64,000 nucleotides of DNA from positions 1 to 64,000 of the forward strand of contig VGVQ01000007.1 in the NCBI GenBank assembly GCA_016874005.1, given 5' to 3'. Position numbers and translations under genes: made by a program. Below the pieces are notes generated by a model. That model was not told where the DNA came from and ran no database searches. It was given only the letters and a program-made list of their open reading frames with translations. Below are positions 42,256-50,374 of the stretch, piece by piece. How positions within the stretch are numbered: the stretch's first letter is position 1; each line of letters begins with the position of its first letter. This DNA comes from Gemmatimonadota bacterium. GTDB taxonomy: Bacteria; Gemmatimonadota; Gemmatimonadetes; Gemmatimonadales; GWC2-71-9.

Positions 42256-43149
42256 GTGACCCCGCTTCGGGCCGTCCTGGCCCTCGCCGCCATCGGGACG
42301 CTGGCCCAGCATTGGCCCCAGCTCTCGCGGTCCAACGTCAGGCACCCCGGAGTGTTTCGAGCACCGCCGCTAGCCGAGAGTTCCGGCGCGGCCCGTAGCG
42401 CGGCCCATCCGGGGTTCTTCTGGTCGATCAACGACTCCGAGAATCCAGCCTCCCTGTTCTTGGCCGATACCCTTGCCCGGGTCCGCGGATTCGTGCGCCT
42501 GGCGGCACCGAACCACGACTGGGAGGCGGTGGCCGTCGGCCCTTGCCCGACCGGAACCTGCGTCTACATCGGCGACCTCGGCGACAACCGGGCGATTCGC
42601 CGCACGGTGACGGTGTACCGCGTCCCGGAACCCTCGATGCGCGAGGTCGACGACCACCCCACCATCGTGCCGGAGTCGCTTCGGGTCCGGTACCCGAGCG
42701 GCCCTGACGACGCCGAGTCCCTCGTGGTAACGGGTGCCGGGGACCTGGGCATCGTCACCAAAGGCCGGGCCGGGCGACCGCGGCTGTGGCGGGTCGGCGC
42801 CTCGGCTTGGGCCAACGGTGAAGGAGTCGCCGAGTTTGTCGCCGACCTCCGGATTCCGACCAGCCTGCTCCTGGGTCACCTGGTGACCGACGCGGCGTTG
42901 AGCCCGTCCGGGGACACCATGGCGGTTCGGACCTACCGGAACCTCTACCTGCTGGGTCGCGCCGCCGGCCGCCCGCTCCCGACGGAGCCGCTCGGCGTCT
43001 GCCCAATCGGCGGTCTCGACCCCCAGGGCGAGGGAATCACCTGGTGGAGCAAGGGCACCTGGCTGATGACCAGCGAGGTCACCCGATTCGCCCCCGGCTC
43101 CATTACACTGTTGGAATGTCATGGTTCCGCGCCCGGTGGTGGTGGCTAG
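42256..43149 (+). CDS. exported beta-propeller-like protein, unknown function
   Basis: The 297-residue protein begins at GTG directly after the quinoprotein stop. The N-terminus (about 1-20) is a short hydrophobic segment, perhaps a signal anchor. Segments such as HPGFFWSINDSENPASLFL, NHDWEAVAVGPCPTGTCVYIGDLGDN, GPDDAESLVVTGAGDLGIVTKGR and LSPSGDTMAVRTYRNLYLLG resemble blades of esterase-like/phytase-like propellers. No catalytic residues can be assigned. It ends in GGGG and overlaps the next hydrolase gene by 34 nt. Cotranscription with the quinoprotein is likely. Confidence 0.7.
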   Translation: MTPLRAVLALAAIGTLAQHWPQLSRSNVRHPGVFRAPPLAESSGAARSAAHPGFFWSINDSENPASLFLADTLARVRGFVRLAAPNHDWEAVAVGPCPTGTCVYIGDLGDNRAIRRTVTVYRVPEPSMREVDDHPTIVPESLRVRYPSGPDDAESLVVTGAGDLGIVTKGRAGRPRLWRVGASAWANGEGVAEFVADLRIPTSLLLGHLVTDAALSPSGDTMAVRTYRNLYLLGRAAGRPLPTEPLGVCPIGGLDPQGEGITWWSKGTWLMTSEVTRFAPGSITLLECHGSAPGGGG

Positions 43150-44027
43150 CGCTGTTGGCGGCGGTGTTGGCGATCGGCCTGGTCGAGCGCCCCCGCTCAC
43201 AGCGGCCACCCCATCGGGCTGAATGGCTCGAGGCCGATGGGATATCGCTCAGGACGGTCCGGGCCGGCCGCGGAGATACCACCCTTTTCCTGATCCACGG
43301 ATTCGGAGAATCGCTCTTCACCTGGCGGGCGGTCTTCGATCAACTCGCGGGCCGGCATCGGGTGGTCGCGGTCGACCTGCCGGGTTTCGGCGGGAGTGAG
43401 AAGCCGGACTCCGGGTACACTCTCGACTCGATGACGGACCACCTGGCCGCCTTTGTCGACCGGTGGCTCGACCGGCCCCTCGTCCTCGTGGGCCATTCGA
43501 TGGGCGGCCAATTGGCTGCCTCGCTCGCCGCCAAACGACCCGACCGCGTTGCGGCGGTGATATTGATCGCGCCGGCCGGCTGGGCGGTCGGCCTCGGCGG
43601 AATCGCCGACACGATCAGTCCAACGAAGGCTCGGGCAATCGGCTGGTATTTGTCGAGCCGGGCTTTTCTGCTGCCGGAGCACGACCTCGATTGGCTGGAG
43701 GAGCCGCCCGGTCGTGCCGACTACAGCCTGATGACCGACCCGGCCTACCGGCGATCCACTGAGCGGGTATTGGGCGATTTCGACTTCAGCGGGCTCCGAG
43801 ATCGGTTTCGACTGCTGACTCAGCCAGTCCTCTTGGTGTGGGGTGAGCTGGACCCCGTGATTCCCTACGGCATCGCCGACTCGATTCGGGGCCAGCTTCG
43901 CTGTTCCAAACTGACAAGTTTTCCGACAGCTCTCCATAGGCCACAAGTCGAACTTCCTGACACTACCGCGAGCGCCATCCTCTCGTTCGTCGCCAATCCG
44001 AGCTGCATCCCTAGTATTCGCGATTGA
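43116..44027 (+). CDS. membrane-anchored alpha/beta hydrolase
   Basis: The 303-residue protein from ATG 43116 has an N-terminal membrane helix (WFRARWWWLALLAAVLAIGL) and then an alpha/beta-hydrolase fold. Motifs are IHGFGESLFTWR (oxyanion), DLPGFGGSEKP, nucleophile GHSMGGQ, Asp in GELDPVIP and His in TALHRPQVELPD. It resembles bacterial esterases/epoxide-hydrolase-like enzymes of the BioH or MenH group. The substrate is unknown. Overlap with the preceding propeller gene suggests one transcript. The C-terminus (SFVANPSCIPSIRD) is longer than usual. Confidence 0.85.
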   Translation: MSWFRARWWWLALLAAVLAIGLVERPRSQRPPHRAEWLEADGISLRTVRAGRGDTTLFLIHGFGESLFTWRAVFDQLAGRHRVVAVDLPGFGGSEKPDSGYTLDSMTDHLAAFVDRWLDRPLVLVGHSMGGQLAASLAAKRPDRVAAVILIAPAGWAVGLGGIADTISPTKARAIGWYLSSRAFLLPEHDLDWLEEPPGRADYSLMTDPAYRRSTERVLGDFDFSGLRDRFRLLTQPVLLVWGELDPVIPYGIADSIRGQLRCSKLTSFPTALHRPQVELPDTTASAILSFVANPSCIPSIRD

Positions 44028-44092
44028 CAACTACTATTTTCGCGCCGTTTTCGAGGCTCGTCAGATCGGACCACCAATCGCGGGAGTGACCC

Positions 44093-45196
44093 CTGGACAT
44101 TCCTACCCACCATCGAGTTCCGCTCTCGTGGCTCCTCGAGCACGGTAACGACACGATCCGCTTGCGGGCCCAGCAGGAGTTCGCGCCGGGCGGCCTGACG
44201 CCCGAGGCGGCCGATGGGCTGGGAACGGCGATCGCCGAAGCCAAGCTCAACGCGGCCCTGATCAAGAAGCAGAAGGACAACGGCCTGTGGGGCGGGAACC
44301 TGTTGGCCTTGGCGCCATCGGCCAAGGACGGAATCAAGGACATCGGGACCGTGCCGCAGTACCGCCGCCTGGTGCAACTGGGCGTCCCCAAGACGGGCAG
44401 GGCCTTCAAGCTGGCCGAGCGAGTCTTGTTTCGCCTGTTGTCGCGGGACGAAGATCCGTTTTTGCAGTTCGAGTTTGCCAGGCTCGCGAAAGAGGGCGGC
44501 ACCGTCATGGAGTGGGCTCGCGAGCACATGCGCGAGGCCGCGACCGCCGCACTCGCGGAGGCGGGCTATCTCGAGGATCCCCGGATCCGTGGCGCGGCCC
44601 ACCGGGTCGCCAGCAACGTCTCCGCCTTTCTGCGGAGCCCGACCGCCGACAAACCCTTCGTGCGCTCCGGGGCCAAGACCATCCTCGATCCGGAGGCCCA
44701 CCCACCAACCTGGTACTCGGTCGCGATGATCGCGGCGCTGCCAAACCTGCAGCGCGAACGGGCCGGGTTCACGGAACGACTTGGTCAGTACCTCTCGGCG
44801 CCAGCGCCCAAGAAGGCGTTCGTCGTCCAGGCGGGGAAGAAGTCGATCAAGCCCGACTATCTCCTTCTCGGCGACCCGATCGAGGCGGACTCGAAGGGCA
44901 ACGCCAAGGACATCCCGGTGGCTCTCTACGTGATCGAACTGTTGGCCCGGCTCGGTGCGCTCCATACCGCCCCGGTTGCCACCAAGGTTCTGATCCGCCT
45001 GCTCGGCGATTGCGACGGCAACGGCGTGTGGTTGCCAAAGGGCCTCAAGAGCTTGCCCAAGGCGAGTCACAAGGCAACGTATCACTGGTATCCGCTCAAC
45101 CCCGAAACGAAGGCTCCGGAGTCGCGATCGGTCGACATCACCTTCCGCCTAGCCCTGGTCGCCAAACTCCTGGGCTGGCACCTCGAGATCCGCTAG
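44093..45196 (+). CDS. squalene-cyclase-like alpha-toroid protein, possible CTG start
   Basis: The frame is open from 44090 to 45196. The first ATG/GTG/TTG-type start is TTG 44162, which lies inside the conserved-looking segment SWLLEHGNDTIRLRAQQEF. A CTG at 44093 with GGGAG 6 nt upstream gives a complete N-terminus (LDIPTHHRVPLSWLLEHG) and 367 residues; ATT 44099 is another option. Helical repeats (WLLE, LVQLGV, AAHRVASNVSAFL, YVIELLARLGAL) resemble prenyltransferase/squalene-cyclase alpha-toroids found in uncharacterised bacterial proteins. No DxDD cyclase motif is present. Function unknown. The next gene starts 3 nt after its stop. Confidence 0.72.
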   Translation: MDIPTHHRVPLSWLLEHGNDTIRLRAQQEFAPGGLTPEAADGLGTAIAEAKLNAALIKKQKDNGLWGGNLLALAPSAKDGIKDIGTVPQYRRLVQLGVPKTGRAFKLAERVLFRLLSRDEDPFLQFEFARLAKEGGTVMEWAREHMREAATAALAEAGYLEDPRIRGAAHRVASNVSAFLRSPTADKPFVRSGAKTILDPEAHPPTWYSVAMIAALPNLQRERAGFTERLGQYLSAPAPKKAFVVQAGKKSIKPDYLLLGDPIEADSKGNAKDIPVALYVIELLARLGALHTAPVATKVLIRLLGDCDGNGVWLPKGLKSLPKASHKATYHWYPLNPETKAPESRSVDITFRLALVAKLLGWHLEIR

Positions 45197-45199
45197 GAC

Positions 45200-45889
45200 A
45201 TGCCCGGCAACCTCGATCTGACCGGTTTTGGCTTCACCCCGACGGAGAGCCTGGTCTACGAGGTTCTGATCCGCCACGGGCCCGGCACCGGGTACGCCAT
45301 TGCCCGCTCCGCCGGTCTGGCGCGGGCAAACGCCTACAGCGCCCTCGAGGGCCTGGTGCACAAGGGCGCGGCCCGAGTCGAGGAGGGGCGGCCCAAGCGC
45401 TATCGGCCGGAGCCACCGGCGACCCTGATCGCTCGAATCGTGGAGCATCAGGGCCGCTCGCTGGATCAACTCAGTGCTGTCCTGGCCGAGGTTTCGACAC
45501 CTCCGAGCCCCACCCTGGTCGAGTTGACCTCGCTGCGCGGAACGGCTCAGCTGGTTTCCCACGAGATTGCTCGGGCCACGAGCCGGGTCGGACTGGTCGC
45601 CCCGGCCGACCTGTTTCCCGGTCTGACGCCGGCCTTGCGAAAGGCGGCCGCCGCCGGCGTGGCCCTTTCTTTGGGATCGACCCGCGGAATCGACCTGGGC
45701 TTCGGACAAGTCGTCGAAATGGCTCGCTCAATTCGCTGGCCGGGTGAGCCGATAGTGTTGGTGGTGGACGGGCGAGGCGCGATCCTGGCGGCCCGGCTGG
45801 ACGGATCCGACCGGGTTGTCGGCCATTGGGGAACGGATCCGGTGCTCGTGGCCGCAGCGGAATCGGTGGTCGATTTGCTCCGGGGGTAG
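45200..45889 (+). CDS. TrmB-family-like transcriptional regulator
   Basis: The 229-residue protein has an N-terminal winged helix (GFTPTESLVYEVLIRHGPGTGYAIARSAGLARANAYSALEGLVHKGAARVEEGRPKRYR), as in TrmB/HTH-type sugar-responsive regulators. A sensor domain of the phospholipase-D/TrmB-like type (about 100-225: VELTSLRGTAQLV, RVGLVAPADLFPGL) follows. It probably represses or activates nearby genes in response to a small ligand. It follows the alpha-toroid protein by 3 nt and precedes the GGDEF gene by 4 nt, forming a three-gene unit. No operator was identified. Confidence 0.78.
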   Translation: MPGNLDLTGFGFTPTESLVYEVLIRHGPGTGYAIARSAGLARANAYSALEGLVHKGAARVEEGRPKRYRPEPPATLIARIVEHQGRSLDQLSAVLAEVSTPPSPTLVELTSLRGTAQLVSHEIARATSRVGLVAPADLFPGLTPALRKAAAAGVALSLGSTRGIDLGFGQVVEMARSIRWPGEPIVLVVDGRGAILAARLDGSDRVVGHWGTDPVLVAAAESVVDLLRG

Positions 45890-45893
45890 TGTT

Positions 45894-47501
45894 GTGACCT
45901 CACCCAGCCCAGGCGGCGCGGCCGAGTTCTTCGAGGAACTCCGAAAGGAGTATTTGCTCGAGGCGCCAGCTCGGCTCGGCGAGATTCGGAAGGATCTCGA
46001 CGCCCTCAAGGGTGGGGAACCGGACGCCGCGAGGTCGCTCAAAGTTCGTTTTCACCGACTGGCCGGATCCGGGGGCAGCTACGGGTTCCCCGACATCAGC
46101 TCCTCGGCCCGCCGCGCGGAACTGTGGGTCATGGCCCACCCGGATGCGACCGCCGCGAACAGCGCCGTTCTCGGCGAGATGGCGGTCGAGATCGCCCTGG
46201 CGTTCGATCGTGCAGCCGAGACACTCGGGCTTCCGACCTCGGCGCCCAAGCCTGCCGCGTTTGGCTGGACGGCCGCGGTCGTTGGCCACTTGGGAGACCT
46301 GGCGGATCGAGTCGAGGCCGCGCTGGCCGACGCCCAATACACGGTTCGGCGATATTCGGAGGACGTGGGGCCCGGCGATCGGCCCGTCAGTGAACGCCCA
46401 GACGTGATCGTGATAGTGGCTGGAACCGAAAAAGAGACGACCGACGCCGTCCAACGCTGGACCCGCGGCTCGCCCCGACCGATCGCGGTCTTACTGGTCG
46501 GATCGCTCGATGCCATCGACCCGCTCCGGCACCCGTACTCGGCGCTCGATGACTTGATCTCGCCGGACCGTGTCGAGACCGACTTGCTGGCGAGGGTCCG
46601 GGCCCTGGGTCGGTCCGAGTCGACCCCACGCTCGGTCCTGATCATAGGCCAGGACCGGGAGCCGGTGACGGGGCTGGTTCGGGCCCTCGAGGGCAGCCAG
46701 GTTCGAGTCGAGCTGAGGCAGGGAGGGGTCGCCGCCCGCGATTTCCTCACTCGCCAGGCACCCGAGTTGATCGTGGTGAGCTCCGACCTTCCCGATACCA
46801 CCATGCCGGCCATTGTCCGCTGGATCAGGCGGCAGCCGAACCTGCGGCTGACGCCAATCGTCGTGTCCGAGGTCGCACCGAGCGGCCAGGTGCGGCTGGC
46901 CGCGATCCGAGCCGGCGCGGACGACGTGGTGTCCCTGCAGGAGCCGGCGGAGGCCACGACCCAAGTCCTCCTCGCCCGAATCGAGCGAAGCCGCGACGTC
47001 CGCAGAACGGCTCACCGGGACGACCTCACCGGGCTGCTCAACCACGAGGCGATGATGGAGGAGCTCGACCGGGCCCTGAGCCTCGCTCGTCGTACCAACG
47101 AGACGCTGGCATTTCTCACGATCGACTTGGATCATTTCCGCCGAACAAACGAGGAGTTTGGGGCGGCGGCCGGCGACGCGGCGTTGATCCACGTGGGGCG
47201 GGTCATCGCCGGCTCGGTTCGCTCGAGCGATCTGATCGCCAGAATGGGTGGCGAGGAGTTCGGGGTACTGGTCCGGCGCTGTCAAGCCGAGGATGCCGGG
47301 CGGGTCGCCGACAAGATCCAAACCGCGATCCGAGATACCCCTTGCCTGTATGGTGGCGAGACAATCGCGGTCAGAGTGTCACTCGGGGTCGCCTGCCATC
47401 CTGAGCACGGATTCGGGGCCGCTGAACTCCTCCGAGCCGCCGAGCGGGCGCTCGCGGCCGCCAAAGCGGCCGGCCGCGATCGAACCGTGGTCGCGAGCTA
47501 G
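45894..47501 (+). CDS. diguanylate cyclase with HPt-like and receiver-like domains
   Basis: The 535-residue protein starts at GTG 45894, 4 nt after the regulator. The N-terminal HPt-like domain has a His in FHRLAGSGGSYGF (about residue 54). Two receiver-like domains follow (about 125-235 and 245-365); the second has Ser where the phosphorylated Asp should be (SSDLPDTT), so both may be degenerate. The C-terminal GGDEF domain (about 370-535) is intact: DLTGLLNHEAM, MGGEEF, and an inhibitory RxxD site RSSD 5 residues upstream. It should make cyclic di-GMP with product inhibition. The stop overlaps the lon stop by 3 nt. Confidence 0.86.
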   Translation: MTSPSPGGAAEFFEELRKEYLLEAPARLGEIRKDLDALKGGEPDAARSLKVRFHRLAGSGGSYGFPDISSSARRAELWVMAHPDATAANSAVLGEMAVEIALAFDRAAETLGLPTSAPKPAAFGWTAAVVGHLGDLADRVEAALADAQYTVRRYSEDVGPGDRPVSERPDVIVIVAGTEKETTDAVQRWTRGSPRPIAVLLVGSLDAIDPLRHPYSALDDLISPDRVETDLLARVRALGRSESTPRSVLIIGQDREPVTGLVRALEGSQVRVELRQGGVAARDFLTRQAPELIVVSSDLPDTTMPAIVRWIRRQPNLRLTPIVVSEVAPSGQVRLAAIRAGADDVVSLQEPAEATTQVLLARIERSRDVRRTAHRDDLTGLLNHEAMMEELDRALSLARRTNETLAFLTIDLDHFRRTNEEFGAAAGDAALIHVGRVIAGSVRSSDLIARMGGEEFGVLVRRCQAEDAGRVADKIQTAIRDTPCLYGGETIAVRVSLGVACHPEHGFGAAELLRAAERALAAAKAAGRDRTVVAS

Positions 47502-50029
47502 TGCGGGTAGCTCACCGATAGCGGGGTAACATCCCTCGGGTTGTCGTCGCCGAAGAGCAGCCGGCCTTCCTTGAACGAGGCCCCCCGTAGCGTCAGGGCG
47601 AGCACTTCGCCCAGCTCGCTGACCGGATGGATCTCGATCTTCTTGCGAACCTCATCCGGCAGGTCGACCAAGTCGGCCTCGTTCTCTTTCGGAATCACCA
47701 CCTTGGTGATCCCAGCCCGAACGGCTCCGAGCACCTTCTCCTTCAGTCCGCCGATCGCAAGGACTCGGCCGCGGAGGGTAATCTCCCCCGTCATCGCGAT
47801 GTCGTGCCGGGCCGAACGACCGGACAGGGCCGACACCAACGCGGTGGCCATGGTGACGCCAGCGGACGGTCCGTCTTTCGGGATCGCGCCGGCGGGCACG
47901 TGGATGTGAATATCCCGATCGAACATGTCCTCCCCGATCCGAAGACCCGCGGCGTGGGAGCGGGCATAGGTCCACGCCGCCCTCGCCGATTCCTTCATGA
48001 CGTCGCCCAGTTGGCCAGTGAGGACCAGCTCGCCTTTGCCCCGCATCGTCGAGGCCTCGACGAACATGATGTCGCCGCCGGCGGGAGTGTAGTACATGCC
48101 GGTGGCAACGCCGACCGCGTCCTCCCGGGCCGCCTTCTCGGGGTGGACCTTGGCCCGACCCAGGAAATCGTCGACCATGTCCTTGGAAATGGAGATCGGA
48201 CCTGAGGCCTCCTGAGCCGCGATCTTGCGGGCGACCTTGCGGGCCACCTTGCCGATCTCCCGCTCGAGTTGGCGGACACCGGACTCGCGGGTGTACTCGC
48301 TGATGACCACGCCGAGGGCATCGTCGTCGATGGTGACCGGCCGCCCCGTGAGCCCATTCTCCTCAAACTGACGGGGGATCAGGTACTTCTGGGCGATGAT
48401 CCGTTTCTCGCCTTCGGTGTAGCCCGAAAATTCGACGCTCTCCATTCGGTCGTGGAGAGGACCGGGGATGTTCTGGACGAAGTTCGCGGTGCAGATGAAG
48501 AGGACCTCGCTCAGATCGAACGGCACCCCGACGTAGTGATCGACGAAGCTGTCGTTCTGCGCCGGGTCGAGGACCTCGAGCAGGGCCGAGGCCGGGTCGC
48601 CCTGGAAGGAAACGCCGAGCTTGTCGACCTCGTCGAGGAGGAAGACCGGGTTCTTTGTCCCGGCCTGTTTCAGGCCCTGAATGATCCGTCCCGGCATCGC
48701 GCCGACGTAGGTGCGCCGGTGACCGCGAATATCGGCCTCGTCGCGGGCGCCCCCCAAGGAGATCCGGACGTACTTGCGCCCCATCGAACGAGCAATCGAC
48801 TTCGCCACCGAGGTCTTGCCGACGCCGGGCGGGCCAATGAACAAGAGAATCGGGCCGCGAGCCTTGTCGTCGGGGTTGCCGGCGACGGGCTTGGCGAGCT
48901 TGGCGGGTTCGAACTCGCCGGTCATCGTGGTGTCGCCGTCGGCCGCGGCCGCGACCTTGTCGTCCCGGGCGCTCTTTTCCGCCTGCTCGGCTCTCTCCTG
49001 GGCCTGCTTGAGCTGGCGGACCGCCAAGAACTCGAGCACTCGGTCCTTGACGTCGCCTAGGGCGTAATGGTCGGCCTCGAGAATCTCGGCCGCCGCGTTC
49101 AAATCGAGATGCTCGTCACTCCTGTTGTTCCACGGCAGTTCGGCGATGGTCTCGAGATAGGTCCGAATGACCTGGGTTTCCATCGACTCCCGCCCGATCC
49201 GCTCCAACCTGCCGAACTCACGGTCGACTTCCTTGCGTGCTTCCGGTGGAAGGTCGAGGGCAGCGAGTTTGGTACGGAGTTCCTCGAGCTCATCGGACTC
49301 GTCCTCCTCACCCAATTCCTTGCGGATCTGTTTCATCTGCTCTCGCAGGAACATTTCCCGCTGGCGTTCCCCGAGCTCTTCCTGGACCTGGGACTTGATC
49401 TCTTCCTGGGCGTCCAGAACGGAGATTTGCCGCTGGACGTGCACCAAAACCCTTCGGAGCCGCTCTTCGACCGACAACGTTTCGAGGAGCACCTGGCGCT
49501 GGTTCGCGTTGACGTCGATATACCCGGCGACCAGATCGGCGAAGCGGCCAGGCTCGGTCGCGGAGCTCAAGACTTGCTGTACCACCTCTTCGGGAAGCCC
49601 CGACTTCTGGCCCAGTTCCGCCGCCCGCTGGCGCACTTCCCGATGGAGAGCAAGGAAGGCCGGATCTTCAGGGTTGAGGGGGGCCAGCTCGTCGGCCTCG
49701 CGGACGATCGCCTCCAGGTAGCCGTCTTTTTCCCCAAGGTGCAAGGCGATGCCCCGGCGCTCGCCGGAGAGCAGCACCTGCATTCCGGACAAGCCCCTCG
49801 TCAGCTGACCAATCCGGGCGATGGTCCCGATGGTGTAGAGCCCGTCGGACGAGACGGCCTCGGTGTTGTCGCGTTGGCAGAGTGTGAAGATCAATTTTTC
49901 GGGATGGTTCAGCGCCGCTTCGATTGCGCGGACCGTCCCCGGCCGGCCGGCCCCGATCGGCGTGGTGATCCCTGGGAACAGGACCAACTCGCGGAGAGGC
50001 AGCACCGGTAGAGTGAGGCGTTCGGTCAT
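47498..50029 (-). CDS. lon: ATP-dependent Lon protease
   Basis: Start chosen at ATG 50029 (MTERLTLPVLPLRELVLFPG), 17 codons inside the longest open frame, giving 843 residues. The N-terminal substrate-binding domain (about 1-200) is followed by a coiled-coil/AAA module with Walker A GPPGVGKTS and Walker B FLLDEVDK. The C-terminal Ser-Lys protease domain has Ser in KDGPSAGVTMA and Lys in GLKEKVLGAVRAG. An insert of low complexity (QAQERAEQAEKSARDDKVAAAADGD) lies just before Walker A. The enzyme degrades misfolded and regulatory proteins in the cytoplasm. No heat-shock-type operator was recognised in the 345-nt leader. Confidence 0.95.
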   Translation of the reverse strand: MTERLTLPVLPLRELVLFPGITTPIGAGRPGTVRAIEAALNHPEKLIFTLCQRDNTEAVSSDGLYTIGTIARIGQLTRGLSGMQVLLSGERRGIALHLGEKDGYLEAIVREADELAPLNPEDPAFLALHREVRQRAAELGQKSGLPEEVVQQVLSSATEPGRFADLVAGYIDVNANQRQVLLETLSVEERLRRVLVHVQRQISVLDAQEEIKSQVQEELGERQREMFLREQMKQIRKELGEEDESDELEELRTKLAALDLPPEARKEVDREFGRLERIGRESMETQVIRTYLETIAELPWNNRSDEHLDLNAAAEILEADHYALGDVKDRVLEFLAVRQLKQAQERAEQAEKSARDDKVAAAADGDTTMTGEFEPAKLAKPVAGNPDDKARGPILLFIGPPGVGKTSVAKSIARSMGRKYVRISLGGARDEADIRGHRRTYVGAMPGRIIQGLKQAGTKNPVFLLDEVDKLGVSFQGDPASALLEVLDPAQNDSFVDHYVGVPFDLSEVLFICTANFVQNIPGPLHDRMESVEFSGYTEGEKRIIAQKYLIPRQFEENGLTGRPVTIDDDALGVVISEYTRESGVRQLEREIGKVARKVARKIAAQEASGPISISKDMVDDFLGRAKVHPEKAAREDAVGVATGMYYTPAGGDIMFVEASTMRGKGELVLTGQLGDVMKESARAAWTYARSHAAGLRIGEDMFDRDIHIHVPAGAIPKDGPSAGVTMATALVSALSGRSARHDIAMTGEITLRGRVLAIGGLKEKVLGAVRAGITKVVIPKENEADLVDLPDEVRKKIEIHPVSELGEVLALTLRGASFKEGRLLFGDDNPRDVTPLSVSYPH

Positions 50030-50374
50030 CTCTCGTTCGTACCTCGAGTGAATCGTCGACTCCGACAAGGTTAGAGACAACCAGGGGAGCCGGCTACCCT
50101 TTGGGCATCCGGTGTGCCAGGGCGCGGGTCTCTGAGGCTAGCTCGTTTTCGGGCAACAATTTACGACTGAAAGACTCGGATTACTGGGGCCGCGGCGCGG
50201 CACGGGGCCTGCCCAAGCGCCAGGAGCCGTTCGCGTGATCGGCCAGAATGGCCGGTTGGGGCCGGGACCATTGGAGTCGTCCGGCGCCGGCTTGGGCGTT
50301 GCCCCGAAAGCCCACCTGCGCCAGATTGGTAAGCTCTTGCGGCTTCACATTTTCGAGGGTTCCAGACTCCAGGG
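50030..50374. other. 345-nt intergenic region between divergent lon and kinase genes
   Basis: No gene is supported here; the short frames on both strands have shadow-like composition. The region should hold the promoters of lon (minus) and the kinase (plus), but no convincing -35/-10 pair was found. An imperfect inverted repeat (GAGTgaatcgtcGACTC) lies near 50047-50063, in the lon leader. GC-rich inverted segments around 50190-50300 (GGCCAGAATGGCCGG) may form structure. No tRNA was recognised. Confidence 0.5.

Noticed and set aside
50030-50374. Possible tRNA or small RNA in the lon/kinase intergenic region
   Set aside because: No cloverleaf, CCA end or terminator could be built; only local GC-rich inverted segments.
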